In this document: piece by piece, positions 1-11,600 of the stretch | How the letters are laid out: the number at the start of each line of letters is the position of its first letter | Position numbering within the stretch: the first letter of the stretch is position 1 | Source of the DNA: Haliotis asinina | Lineage: Eukaryota > Mollusca > Gastropoda > Lepetellida > Haliotidae | Direction: 5' to 3' | Assembly: GCF_037392515.1 (NCBI RefSeq) | Contig: NC_090280.1 | Coordinates: 28,153,118 to 28,217,117 of the forward strand | Length of the DNA: 64,000 nucleotides | Made by a program: the position numbers and the translations under genes | Notes under the pieces: model-generated | The model's input: the letters and a program-made list of their open reading frames with translations, nothing else | What the model was told of the DNA's origin: nothing | Databases searched by the model: none

Positions 1-640
1 CTCATGTTGATCGCTTACAATATTGTCAGAAGTGATTCACCGATTATCAGGAGAGTTATGTACGTTTGCGGGTAAAAGAAAGTGTAGTCATGTGTTTGTC
101 AAGTGGTTAGCTGACAGAAAAGAGATCAAACACAGGGGCTTTTATCAAGAATTTTGAAAGTAGAAATATCGGGATTCCTTTTTTTATTTTCTACACCTCA
201 AGAAATGTATATGCAAGGATTTTGTACTTTTGAATTATACTCTTAAAAAAGGAGGGAAACTCCATTTTTAATTCGCGATTGAAAAATGCTGGCTATTTAT
301 TGGAGTCAATCAATGTTGATATGTTAACACTGAATGTTTTGAGAGTGCATCACCACCTGCACTTCCTTACGGCAGCAATTGTTAGTAGAGTAACAGCTCG
401 TGAAAAATGATTGGACTATGACGTGAAATTTTCATGTGGGTGAACAAAACCCGGCTAGAAACAAACATAACAACTGTTTGATGCAAGATTATTGTCAAAA
501 TTAATGGTCTTCACGGATTTATCGATCTCCTTGAAAATAAGAATGTAGAATGACACTCCATGCACGTGTATAGGGCTATTCCGTTGTGCACGTGGCTATA
601 TAATTGGACTTGAGTTAAACAGGTTGTTGTGTTATTTCAG

Positions 641-2876
641 GGCTGCTATGACAAGATCCTGGATCTAGTGGAGGAGAACCAGCTGTACGCCATACTTGGC
701 CTGGTAGGCCTTCTGCTGCTCCTGGTGAGGCCCGGCGAGTCTTTGAGTGAATTAGATTTAAACAGTATGTCAGCTGTTTGTTGTGTAATCTCGCCCTCAG
801 CAATATTCCACCTATATGGAGGCGGAATGTAAATAATCGCGTCTGGATCAGACAATCCAGTGATCAACAACATGAGCATCAGTTTACGCAATTGGGATAC
901 AATGACATGTCGTCAGCCAAATCAGCAGTCCTCACCACCCGATCATCTTAGTTTGCTGGTTGGGTTGCTGAAGACCAATTCTGACCTGGATCTTAGTGGG
1001 GTTCAGTATGTCAGTTATATCACTGCTATGTGCGGTCCCACTTGTGTACTTGATGTATTGTGGAGAGTGTAAGGACACAGCGAAGAGTATACAGTCTTCC
1101 TAATTATCATGCATCATGCCATTTAACTAAGTTAATCAACATGCTCAGAGAGACGGGTACCTCTAAAAAGAGTTCCGAACGTTTTGTTCAGAAAGTTTGT
1201 TCTGAACATTGTCTCAATCACGGTTTAGACCCTTCTGGGCCTGCGTTGTCATAGATACCAATATGGCAGTGATTTGCCATGTTCCAGCAATAGCACGCGG
1301 AGGACACTAGATATATGTTTCAAACTTTACGACAATGTGTTGAATCGAACCCGGATCTTCAGTGTGACGAACGACCGCTTTAGCGAATTGACTGCCCTAA
1401 CGAACTTGAATAAAGGGCGATGGACCGAGAGTCATTGAGTGAGTGAGTTTAGGTGTACGCTATTTTAAGCAATATTCCAGCAATATCACGGTGGGGGACA
1501 CCAGAAATGGGCTTCACACATTTTACCCATGTGCGGAATCGAACCCGGGCCCTCAACGTGACTAGCGAACACTTTAACCACAAGGCTATCCCACAGCCTC
1601 GAGAGTCATGGAAGAGTGAAGACGTTTTGGTTTCGAAATTCCAATAATCAGGGTGTTTTTGTCACGCAGACTTCGGAAGCATTTTTGTGCTTGGTACGTT
1701 GCAACACAATTACATTGAATTACCAGCTCAGTTTGAAAGCGTGTGTCTCTTCGATCCTTCTCATTACCCCCACGTATGACCGCTATCAAGTCTGAAATTC
1801 AATTACAGGGGCATTCATCTCGCTCTACTGAGGGTTACTATGACAACGGCACTCAAAAGCAAAATTGGCGTGCATGTATATGATGTTTTCTCTTTTAGCG
1901 AAGCACCAGATAGTGCACAGTTAATTGCACAGAAGTACTGAAAACGTTAGGTTTACTGTTTTTCAATAACAGCCCCTTCTAACCAGTGATGAATGATTTT
2001 TAAACATCTGCATTAAACTTTTCGACAATTTACGTTTCACACAGTGAATACACCTCACAGAGCTGACGTGCATTCATTGCTGGCTAATAGTGGGCGTTGT
2101 CCAGTGTGGAATAGATAATAGATACAGAAAGCTACGTTTATAATGAACCACGAATAATACGAAATAACGGATGTAACGAGCTGTAATATTTGATGAATAT
2201 TTTAGTTGAGATGCGTGTAGCGAACTGCGGTTATTCCGAACTGAATTAGTGGGTCATTATAATTTATTTTGACCAATCAGAACACGGCTTACCATGTCGC
2301 GAAATTTGAGATTCGCAGCTCTCTGTTGAACTTTTACCTCGAAGAAGTGTGTATCCGAACTATTCCGACTGCCCACTGAGTGGATCATTGACTTAATTAT
2401 AATTTATTGTTCAAAACTGTACTTACGGCTACTGGCTTTAAGTTTGCAAATGTACATGAACATGTTAATGCTGAATTTAGATTGGACAGTGTTACGGGAC
2501 AGTATTCTGTAGCCATAAACGATAGTTCGTGGTGTCCTACTTAAACAATATGCAGTAGCACGATGGCACTATTTCAGATTTATGTAAAACAGATGATTGA
2601 TAAATTGACAATCAATATTTATTTCAACGTTATTATTGTGATTTCGGGCAAATTCTATCCACCTCCCCACCCCCACCCCCACCCCCCAAGAAAAAAGGAA
2701 GGAAAGAACGAAAGAATGGAAGTGAAGCAACAACAAAAACAGACTTGTAATTGTTAAATTGTTCAAAACAATCTTCTCAATTGTTTTCCTATTGCTTCTT
2801 TCAGTTGCTGGAAGTTATTTTCGCCATCGTCCTTATCAAAGACATCAGCGACAAGGCCAAAGTGGGTCCCGTTTAA
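641..2876 (+). CDS. Tetraspanin A, 3' part (last two exons; gene starts upstream of the window)
   Basis: Two exons, 641-724 and 2805-2876, are visible, each bounded by consensus splice sites (ttatttcag / gtgagg, then tttctttcag). The first encodes GCYDKILDLVEENQ followed by a leucine-rich stretch: the GC end of the large extracellular loop and the fourth membrane helix of a tetraspanin. The second encodes LLEVIFAIVLIKDISDKAK and ends VGPV-stop. Both lengths and phases (84 nt, phase 0; short terminal exon) match exons 6 and 7 of the downstream tetraspanin B, so the two are tandem paralogues. Tetraspanins are four-helix plasma-membrane organisers of receptors and integrins. The first five exons, including the start codon and the CCG motif, must lie upstream. 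Positions 1-640 look like intron only. Confidence 0.85.
786..1005 (-). repeat. SINE family 2 copy in tetraspanin A intron
   Basis: Read on the minus strand this has the family 2 layout: a head with CCTGG/TCTTCAGCAACCCA, a middle with GATCACTGGATTGTCTG, and a tail with TATAGGTGGAATATTGCTGAG. It is diverged. Confidence 0.65.
1266..1397 (-). repeat. SINE family 1, degenerate copy
   Basis: The minus strand carries the B-box-like GGTTCGATTC and the tail core CGTG..ATTGCTGGAACATGGC. It is strongly decayed and lies 40 bases from a better copy. Confidence 0.5.
1434..1598 (-). repeat. SINE family 1 copy
   Basis: The minus strand has a tRNA-like head (GGGATAGCCTTGTGGTTAA, A box), the B box GGGTTCGATTCC, the conserved GAAGCCCATTTCTGGTGTCC block and a tail ending in CACTCACTCA. 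This is one of the best-preserved copies in the window. Confidence 0.8.
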
Positions 2877-3189
2877 CCAGCCGCCTTGCAGTGTTGATGA
2901 GGTTCATTCCGGGATTCAACAGGGATTTATGAACGTTTGCGGTTGAATTCGATATCACTTTGTGGCAGTTGACAGGTTTTGCTGTGTTCATCGATAAACT
3001 GCCGTCACATTGTTTTTTGTATCTTGATATACGCGGTTCATTGTTACAAAGCCTCGGTCTTGCCTCTTGGAAAAAAAACCCAGAAACATATCTCAGAACA
3101 TTTAACTGCGACTGTATTACACCCTGGACACCTACCAACAATATCCCTCACCCCGACTCTAACAATGATGTCCCAAGCAGATCCTCATA

Positions 3190-3195
3190 AATAAA
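3190..3195 (+). promoter_or_regulatory. Candidate polyadenylation signal of tetraspanin A
   Basis: AATAAA lies 314 bases after the tetraspanin A stop codon. It is a plausible cleavage signal, but it has not been confirmed by transcript data. Confidence 0.4.
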
Positions 3196-4140
3196 ACGAA
3201 TTGACTGAAACGGCATGAAAATGGCTGACAATGCAATGCATTCTTACCTACCTTGGTGTGGAATAACATCACAGAGTTTGTTGTACTACGTTTAACTCAC
3301 TAACTAAAACATATTTAAATATGTAAATGAAACATTAAATGACCCAATGTCCCCATGACCTGTCATTCGACATAGAGAGTATACAATGAGCATTTTGTAA
3401 CTCTGCAGATCTGGTGGCATGATGTATTTGTACATCCTCCCTGTAATGACCACATGTACATCCTTCTTCCTGCCAGTGTGTTGCTTTTGTGAGTACTGAA
3501 ACAATAAACTACTGTTTTGTCGAATTTAAAGGAACCAAAGTAAATGCTTCGAGTTGTCGGAAGTTCGACGCTATCACAAAAATGTTATAATTCCATTACG
3601 AAGTTGCATATTAAGAAATATTATTCTGTCCATCCAAACCTTGATAAATTTGCAGCTTTGTTAAATAACACAAACCGTACTATGCTTCAAAACTTGTCCA
3701 TGTTTGCTTTCTATGCCATGTTGTTTAGAACAGAATATATCTTAGAACGCAATGTAAGCTACAGTTAATTATTGTCTCGTTTTCAAGTATAATTTATGTA
3801 CGTGTAAATATCGATGCAATAATGTTTTTTTTCGTACTACAGGCCTGTGGCCTTTCAATACAGGAAATAAAATAATACTAAAAAATGTTATAAATAAGTA
3901 AGAGGTAGAGATCAATTTCGTATTACTTTTGGCTCATGAAAGTTAAGACATCAGAGTGTTTGACTGATAAATATCCGTATGACACATGTTTGAAGCATTC
4001 AGTCTTTGTTGAACATATGAACATATATTGAGAGATATATACAAGTTTTGTTTACGCTCCTGTGACAGATTCCCCGTTGATGTGATTTTGTTTCATATTT
4101 ACAAATAACCGTTTAAAAACTCTCATTTTGTATAAAAATA

Positions 4141-4142
<2 letters not shown>

Positions 4143-4177
<35 letters not shown>

Positions 4178-4203
4178 ATAGAGCCTGTTTTTTATTATAT
4201 ATG

Positions 4204-4238
<35 letters not shown>

Positions 4239-4293
4239 ACGTACGTACATACATACATACATACATACATACATACATACATACATACATACA
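4143..4293. repeat. Compound microsatellite (AT)n (AC)n (GTAC)n (ATAC)n
   Basis: Runs of AT (4143-4175), AC (4206-4236), GTAC (4237-4248) and ATAC (to about 4293) follow one another with one short interruption. The antisense 80-codon ORF over it is only the repeat. Confidence 0.95.
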
Positions 4294-4309
4294 CAGTATT
4301 ACAGCGTCA

Positions 4310-4367
4310 CAGTTTAGCATGGACACCTGCGACCTTCCGCTACAACCACTACACCACGGAGAGTCCC
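4310..4367 (-). repeat. tRNA-derived SINE head, fragment
   Basis: The minus strand reads CCGTGGTGTAGTGGTTGTAGC, which resembles a tRNA A box. No B box or tail is preserved, so this is a low-confidence fragment. Confidence 0.35.
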
Positions 4368-5162
4368 GAACTGAGTGTTGAGGGTGTTCTTAATGATGAT
4401 ACAGTGTATCCTCTAAACAAAAAATGGTCACGCTTGGTTCCGAACTACTACACACGGAGTTGTCACCCTAGGCAAACCATAGGCATCTGATCCTGGATTA
4501 GAATCCCTAACGGTGGCAGAAGTCTGATACATGCACTGTTTGGGACTGACACACCCCGATGTTTAACTGGAATATTGCTCAAAGCGGCGTAATCTTTTCC
4601 CTCGAGTGAAGTTAATGAATGAAGTGCATACAGTGTAACTCACAATGAGGTCGGTGGGTGAGCCTAGCGGCTGAGCGAAGATAATATGGTTGAAAAGGAC
4701 AACGCATATATAACAGACAATGTGACCAAAAGGGAAAACAAAATAGACTACGCGAACGTGAGGGACAATGCAAGTATCACTGACAATTCGGATGGATAGA
4801 AAGGAAAAAACAAACAAACAAAAACAAAAACAGTAAAAACAATAGAAAGAAATCCAACCCGCAAGGTGTGTACTTTCTTCTGTACGTCAGCATAAATCAT
4901 GACATCTCACGCTACAAGATGTCGCAACTCCATGTTATACATGTACTTTGATCAGTAAACGAATCGAGGCCTTAGAACTCCATCTGGTCAGTAATCTCCT
5001 CGTCTGTTTGTACATAAAGGGCGGTCATCGTACCACACCATAGTTTCACAATACTTTTCATACATTAGGAATGCCGACATTCGGTATTGGATATCTACCC
5101 ATATTATCATATGACCTATTTATCAGATTACTTTAATATTTCTTTGTATAACGCTCCACTCT

Positions 5163-5292
5163 GCAATACTCAAGCAAAATGGCGGCGATCTGTAGATAAT
5201 CGAATGTGGACCAGACAATCTAGTGATAAACATTATAAGGATCGATATATGCATGACTGCCTGATCCCGTTAGTCGTCTCTTATAACAATCA
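5163..5292 (-). repeat. SINE family 2, partial copy
   Basis: The minus strand shows AGAGACGACTAACGGGATC, ATCACTAGATTGTCTGGTCC and CGCCGCCATTTTGCTTGAG: head, middle and tail of family 2. Confidence 0.65.
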
Positions 5293-5638
5293 TAGTGTAA
5301 TGGAGATAAATTCTAGTTTGAATTTTCACCTTCATCATGACCCAAGTTCCGTTAACTGTTTGCTGCAATAAGAAGATGTAAGAGCTAAATATAAATTGTT
5401 TTCTACTTATACACTTACGACCAGATTCAGACAACACTGAAGTAACAAACCATAGTAATATGATACAGCCATATCGACTTGTCCACGGTGTGATAAATCA
5501 TACAGGTCCTTGTAATTTAGATCACAGATGGCTTGACTGGAGATATCTTTATCACAACATGCGCGCTGACAATGCGCAGATATATCCCACCATCACCTGA
5601 TAAACCCGACTGAGGTGTGTTAACCCAAAAAACACGAC

Positions 5639-8600
5639 ATGGGTTTCCTCTCAAGCGTAGGACAATGTGTTTTGGTTCTCTTGAACATTATTTTTGTGGT
5701 AAGTACCAAATATGCTGTTTATGAATTTGTTTATGAAAGAGGCTGCGGTATTGATGGTGGTTCAACAGGTGCCTGGAGTCGAAGAGGATGAGCGAAGTTG
5801 TGACGCAGTTTCAAACATGGTGTTTGACGTTTAGAGACATCTTACAGGAAAGCCATTGTCGTTTCGATTTCATGTCGATTTAGTCTGACTTGTAGTGTAT
5901 AAAGACATATGATAAGAGCCTGTGTAACAGTGATGATATAAAACCGTTTGTACGTGTCGGAAAACGCTCACTCCCCAACCACTAAGTGGATAGGTTGGAG
6001 AGGGTCAATGTAGACCGATGCTCGTGATATCAATCACGGAATTTCCAACGAGATCCGATTATCCAGTTTCAATTATGTACAATGGATATGGAGCTTCAAA
6101 GGTTTAATGCCAGCGTTGAACATATTTAATATTAATTACTTGGTATTGATTAGCACCAAATGTGTTTTGTGGTCTAGAAATGGTTATTTATCTAACTCAG
6201 GCTCCTTTAACGAAGCAATCTTTACTACGGGTAACCTTAACTCCCATTCTTTAACACTGCACCAAGGTTATCTTAGTGACTTACGATGACCATGGTCCTT
6301 TTGAAAGGAGTCCCTAACAAAGATCAAATATACTCATGCAACTGTTAGAGGGGAGAGAACATCCTCGAACATTCAGGCACAATTTTTGAAATAGTTCTAC
6401 AAGTAAATAACTTTTATAAACTCGAAACATTCAGATAAGTGCTTTCGAGCGGACCGTACGTCGAACTTTAAAACACTAGACTCTTTGGTCCAACTGTGGG
6501 TTTCATTCAGCAAATCAAGAGCCACGAGTCCGGTTCGACTTGCTACAATGAACCTTTGAGCAACCCTGATGGAAATGGTCTCCAGCAACCCACTCTAGTC
6601 GTGAGGAGCGACTAAAGGAATCGGGTGGTCAGTGGAGCTGGTTCACACGCATCATTATATCCCAACAGCGTTGATCGATGCTCATGATGGTGATCACTGG
6701 ATTGTCTGGTCCAGACTTGATTATTTACAGACTGACACAATCTAACTGTAACAGTGCCGCTTAAACGGCGACCTTCGAACCTTTGAGGAAGGGGGGATCA
6801 CTATCCATTAAACCTGCTGTATAATTCGTACAAGGTCTGTTTACATTGAGGGCAAATGTTAAGATGTTGTTATTCTTGATGGGAAGAAGATGTAAACAAA
6901 CAGTCATACACTCTTGTGTCGAATTTTGACACGTCGAAATTATGGTTGTAAACTTGAGTGCAAGCTGAGCACATATTCCTCTTGAGTCAACCTTGGCTTT
7001 CTCGAAAATTTACATAGGTTTTTTCACAATCGAATGCTTGCTTGTTGTTCGCAAGATTATTCCATCTTTATAGCGGCGTATGTGTACGTGTGTGTGTAGT
7101 TAAATGTCCTGGTCGATAAAGTCCTTGTTTTATCCCTTATAAACCGAAGCAAGAGTCTCATTAACCAATTCAGACAATGACCTACTTTTCAGTCGATCCG
7201 AATTTTCTCGTGTGAAAATGAAACGAGACACTACAAAACTATGGTTATACCGAATTCCAATTCTATGTTTCATAAGAAAATGGTATTTACAAATGGATTT
7301 TAATTTTTCAACTTTAAAAGATCGTATTTCTTTATTTTATGACGAGGTTTAGGCACCATGTTAACTTCGACGGCACAGTCTGACCCGTTTGCCGAGGTTG
7401 CACAATGATTCACGATTCATCTGGCAGACTGGTTATACCGATCATGTGTTTTTGCACTAATTAACTGTACTTTGGTAACATGCAATGTGATTGATATAAT
7501 ATCAACTCCGTACCAGACCGTCAAAGATTTCTTGCAACTGTGTCTAGTTTTGACATTTATATATCCATATGAATAAGTTGGTGTCGTAATTCTGGACTGG
7601 TTACTGTACTATGTTGCGTGAACGGACGGAACCCAGTCAGCGGTAAACGAAACTGCTGTGTAATGAATGTTTTGACATTGCCGAACGCAAGGCACACTAA
7701 CATCAAATATACGGTATCGAACCACCAACAACTCTCCGCTTTCCGGATAGACGCTTTATCCAGTAAACCCCAGCTGTTGCTATTGAACTACCTCTTTTCT
7801 GCATATGATGATGATAATTATTGGGATTCCTATCGTGAGGACAGTGGGATAGCATACCGCTCACTCATTACGCCGAAGACCCTGGTTCGATTCCCCACAT
7901 GGGCACAAGGTGAGAAGCCTGTTTCTCGTGTTCCACGCCATGATATGTTGAAATATAGCAGCGTAAATTTCAACTCACTCTCTCATTTCTATAGCGAATG
8001 TGTTTTTACGCCGCTTTAAGCAATATTAAAGCAATATCACGGAGGGGGACGCCAGAAATGAGTTCATTGTACCCATGAGGGGAATCGAATCCAGGTTTCG
8101 GCGTGTCAGATTGATGTGGGAAGAAACCTCGACGTGATGCTGGTCTAAGACGTGAATCAGTTTGCCGAGTGTTGACAATCGTAATCACACATTGTATCCA
8201 CTTGTGGAATCGAACTCGGACCTTGGCGTGACGAACGAATGCTTTATCCACTAGGCCATCCAGCCGCCCCCCAGGAGGTATGAATGGGCCATCATCAGAT
8301 AACGCACTAGAGACGTACCCCAGATACTTGAGTGCTAACTCTACCATAGCTTAGTTATATACATAATTGGTGGCATGAGGGGCGGCGTGACGAGCGAACG
8401 CTTTCACCACTAGGCTACCGCCCCGATTCCTGTAGTGTCACTGAGTATAACTGTAATGATGACTTTGACGTTGATCACTGTTCACAGCTGCTGTCCCTGG
8501 TGCTGGTGGTGGTGGGGGTCATCCTCAAGTTCTTCCCCGGTGTCCTCATGCAGTTCCTGTTTGAGGGGGCGAAGGGCATCACTCACTTCCAGCTCCCCGA

Positions 8601-11600
8601 CGGTTCTTCTGACCTCAACACAGTCCCTCTGCTGGACGAGCTGGGCTTGTCCGTCCTCATATTCGGAGTGGTGTTGTTCTCTGTGTCCTTCCTGGCGTGC
8701 TGCGGAGCCTGCTATAAGATCAGGTTCTTCCTTGGTCTGGTGAGTACGTCCTTCTGTTGATGGGAGTACATCCTTCTTTTGATGGGAGCACATCCTTCTG
8801 TTGATGGGAGTACATCCTTCTGTTGATGGGAGTACATCCTTCATGGCTGGTGTGTCGATCCTGTTTGCGGATGTAAATTCATATCCTCGCGGCTAGTGGA
8901 TAGATTCTTTCTGAAACTGGGGTGTACATCCTTCTGGGTAGAATTTTCCTGGGATTGGGGTGTATATCCTCCAGGGAATGTGTGAAAATACGTCTGTTGG
9001 TGGGTGCAGATCCTTACGGGGAAAGGGCGTGGTGTCTTTTGGATAAGAGGTGTACATTCTTCTGTGGATTGGGTGTCGATTCTTCCAAAAAGGATGTAGG
9101 TTCTTCTGAGAACGGTGTGTAAAATGTTTTTTTTCCGACGGGGTGCAGATCCTTCTGTGGACTGCCTGTACATCCTTTGCTGGCTGGGGTTTAGATTTTT
9201 CTGTGGATTTGGTGTGAATCTTTCAGCGGATAGGTGTAGATCCTTCTGGGAATGAGGAATGTATATTCTTTGGGGATATTCTGTAGATTCTTTTGAGGAT
9301 GGGGTGACAGATTCTTCTGGGACTGGCAAGTTGATCCTATTTAGGCCCGTGAGCTTATCATTAAGGAGTTGGTAAGTAATTCTTTTTCGAGACAGATGAG
9401 TAGCTGGTGAATATCCTTCCTCAATAAAACATGATCGAAAGCAGAAAGGCTGCTTTCCTCTCGGAATTAATGGCAGTTAGTCTTGAGGATGCCGTGTACA
9501 TTCCTCTTGTGTTTGTGGAGTATACAGTGTTGTCAAAGCAGATTATTAACATCGTCACGTGTCTTTTGCTTCAGTTCTGCATCCTCGTCATCATCCTCAT
9601 CCTCTCTGTGGCCACTGTGGGAGGCCTCTTCTTCAACAGAGATTCACCGGTAGGTTATTTGGTCTTATATCACCTCTTAAATGTGCTCGTACAAACAGTA
9701 TCAACCTAGCACAATACTGTAGACTTTTACTTGTCGACACAATGTCATGGTTCATTATGGAATCACTCATAATGGCATATAACGTAGTGTTTGTGTGTGT
9801 GTGTGCGTGTGTGTGCGTGTGCGCATGCTTATGCCATAGCCTGCTTTGTGTGTTTGTATGGATACCCATTATCTTGAAACGTTTGTCTTTTGTGTGTGTG
9901 TTGCGTGCGTGGCGTGTGCATGTGTGCGTTATGCGTTGTGTGTGTTATGCGTGTGTGGTGTACATGTGTGTGCTATGTGTTATGTATGTATGTGTGTGTA
10001 TGTGTGTGTACGCGTGCATGCGTGCGTGCGTGCGTGCGTGCGCGTGTGTGTGTTTATGGGTGCTCATTGGAAAATCTGTGTCAGTAGTCTGGTGAAGACC
10101 AGTGGATTCTGGTACATTTTGGGGAGGCAACAAAGTATGTGAGTGTTTAGCTGGGGGCAAACCAAACACTATACGCAACTAGTCAGATGGATACTAGACG
10201 CTATATAAGTGAATTATTATCATTATCATTATCATGTTAACAAGGAGCCAAATGTGCTCGGTGTTAGTGCTTGTGTATGTATGCGAGTGCATGCGTGCAC
10301 ATTTTTGTATACCTGCGCCTATTCCTCTCCAGTTACATACAAAGATCAAGAACGAGTTCAAACAAAAGGTGCACGATGACTACACTGGACCCCAAAAGAA
10401 GGACGTCTTCTCCCTCCTCATCAACATCCTCTGCTACTCTGTGAGTCAAGTGACATCACCAGCGACTCTGCTATATGCCGTCACGAATCAAAGACTACAT
10501 CACAAACAACAGACTACTGGGTCTGCAGTGATTGCTATTTGCACAGACATTATGTTTCATTAAAATCATTGCCACCTTTAGCTTTAATACTTAAGGGCGG
10601 TGGGGTGGCCTTGTGATTGAAACGTTCACTCGTAACGCATAAGACCCGGGTTCGAATCCGCATCTGATTAAAATAGGTGAAGACCATTTCTACTGTTGCG
10701 CACCATGATATTGCTGGAACATTACTAAAAGCGGGGAAAGCGAGGTATCCGACTCGAGTACTCCGCCATCGAATGTCTATCTACTGAAGTTTTAGTTATA
10801 AGCCGTTATTAAATATCGGATAGCGTACTTACCCTTGTACGTCAGTTTACATCTTTGGCACAAACCACCACCCTCCTACTTCACCCATCCCCTTCACCCC
10901 CCTCCATTTTATCCCCTCCACTTTCACTTCACCACCTCCCCTACCACTTCACATCTCCGCCTCCCCACCACCACCACCACCACCACCCTCCACACACACA
11001 CATGTCACACGTTCCCTCACACTTCACGCGCCCCACCTCATCTCCCACTTAACCCTTTCCCTTCCACTTCAGCCTCTCTCCTTCCCACTTCACCCGTCCC
11101 CTCGAGCTCCCACTTCACACACCCCCTCCCCCCCCCTTTCTTTCGACTTCACTCGTTTCCTCCCACTTCACCCCTCCCCTCCAATTTCACCTCCGCCCCT
11201 CCTTTCCCGCTCCCTCCCACTTCACCCGTACCCTCCCACGTTACCTGTTCCACTCCTTTCCCACTCACTCCCCAAACACTGGTTGGAAACGTTTCATTGT
11301 TGACGACATCAGTGACGTGGTGTTGTTTTGTTAGTTGAACTGCTGCGGCATGGCTGGACCTGACGACTTTGACCACACGGCGCCGTGGACGAACTACAAT
11401 ATAAAGAGTGGGGGCACATACCACATTGACGTCACGCCGGCATGCTGTGTCCACAGTTACCTCAAGGCTAACGACCTCTCTTGTGCTCGGAAACAACCTG
11501 GGGGTGGGTATGACACGAACAAGACAAATACAATGGTAAGTACTTTTCCCTTTCAGATCTGGTTGGTGAGGTAACCTGGTGGTTTAAAGCGTTCGCTCGT

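Larger units (their letters stand above)
2877..5638. other. Intergenic region between the two tetraspanins
   Basis: No exon-like ORF with splice signals is seen. It holds a compound microsatellite (4143-4293), a tRNA-like SINE fragment near 4310-4367 and a family 2 SINE remnant. The rest is AT-rich unique sequence in which I see nothing further. Confidence 0.6.

Noticed and set aside
7618-8019. 133-codon ORF in tetraspanin B intron 1
   Set aside because: Its second half is a family 1 SINE and its first half shows no protein family resemblance or splice-consistent structure.
8841-9329. 162-codon antisense ORF with repeated peptide pattern
   Set aside because: It is a translation of the degenerate minisatellite in tetraspanin B intron 2.
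9559-10095. 178-codon ORF, Cys/Val-rich
   Set aside because: It starts in tetraspanin B exon 3 in the wrong frame and then runs through a TG-rich microsatellite.
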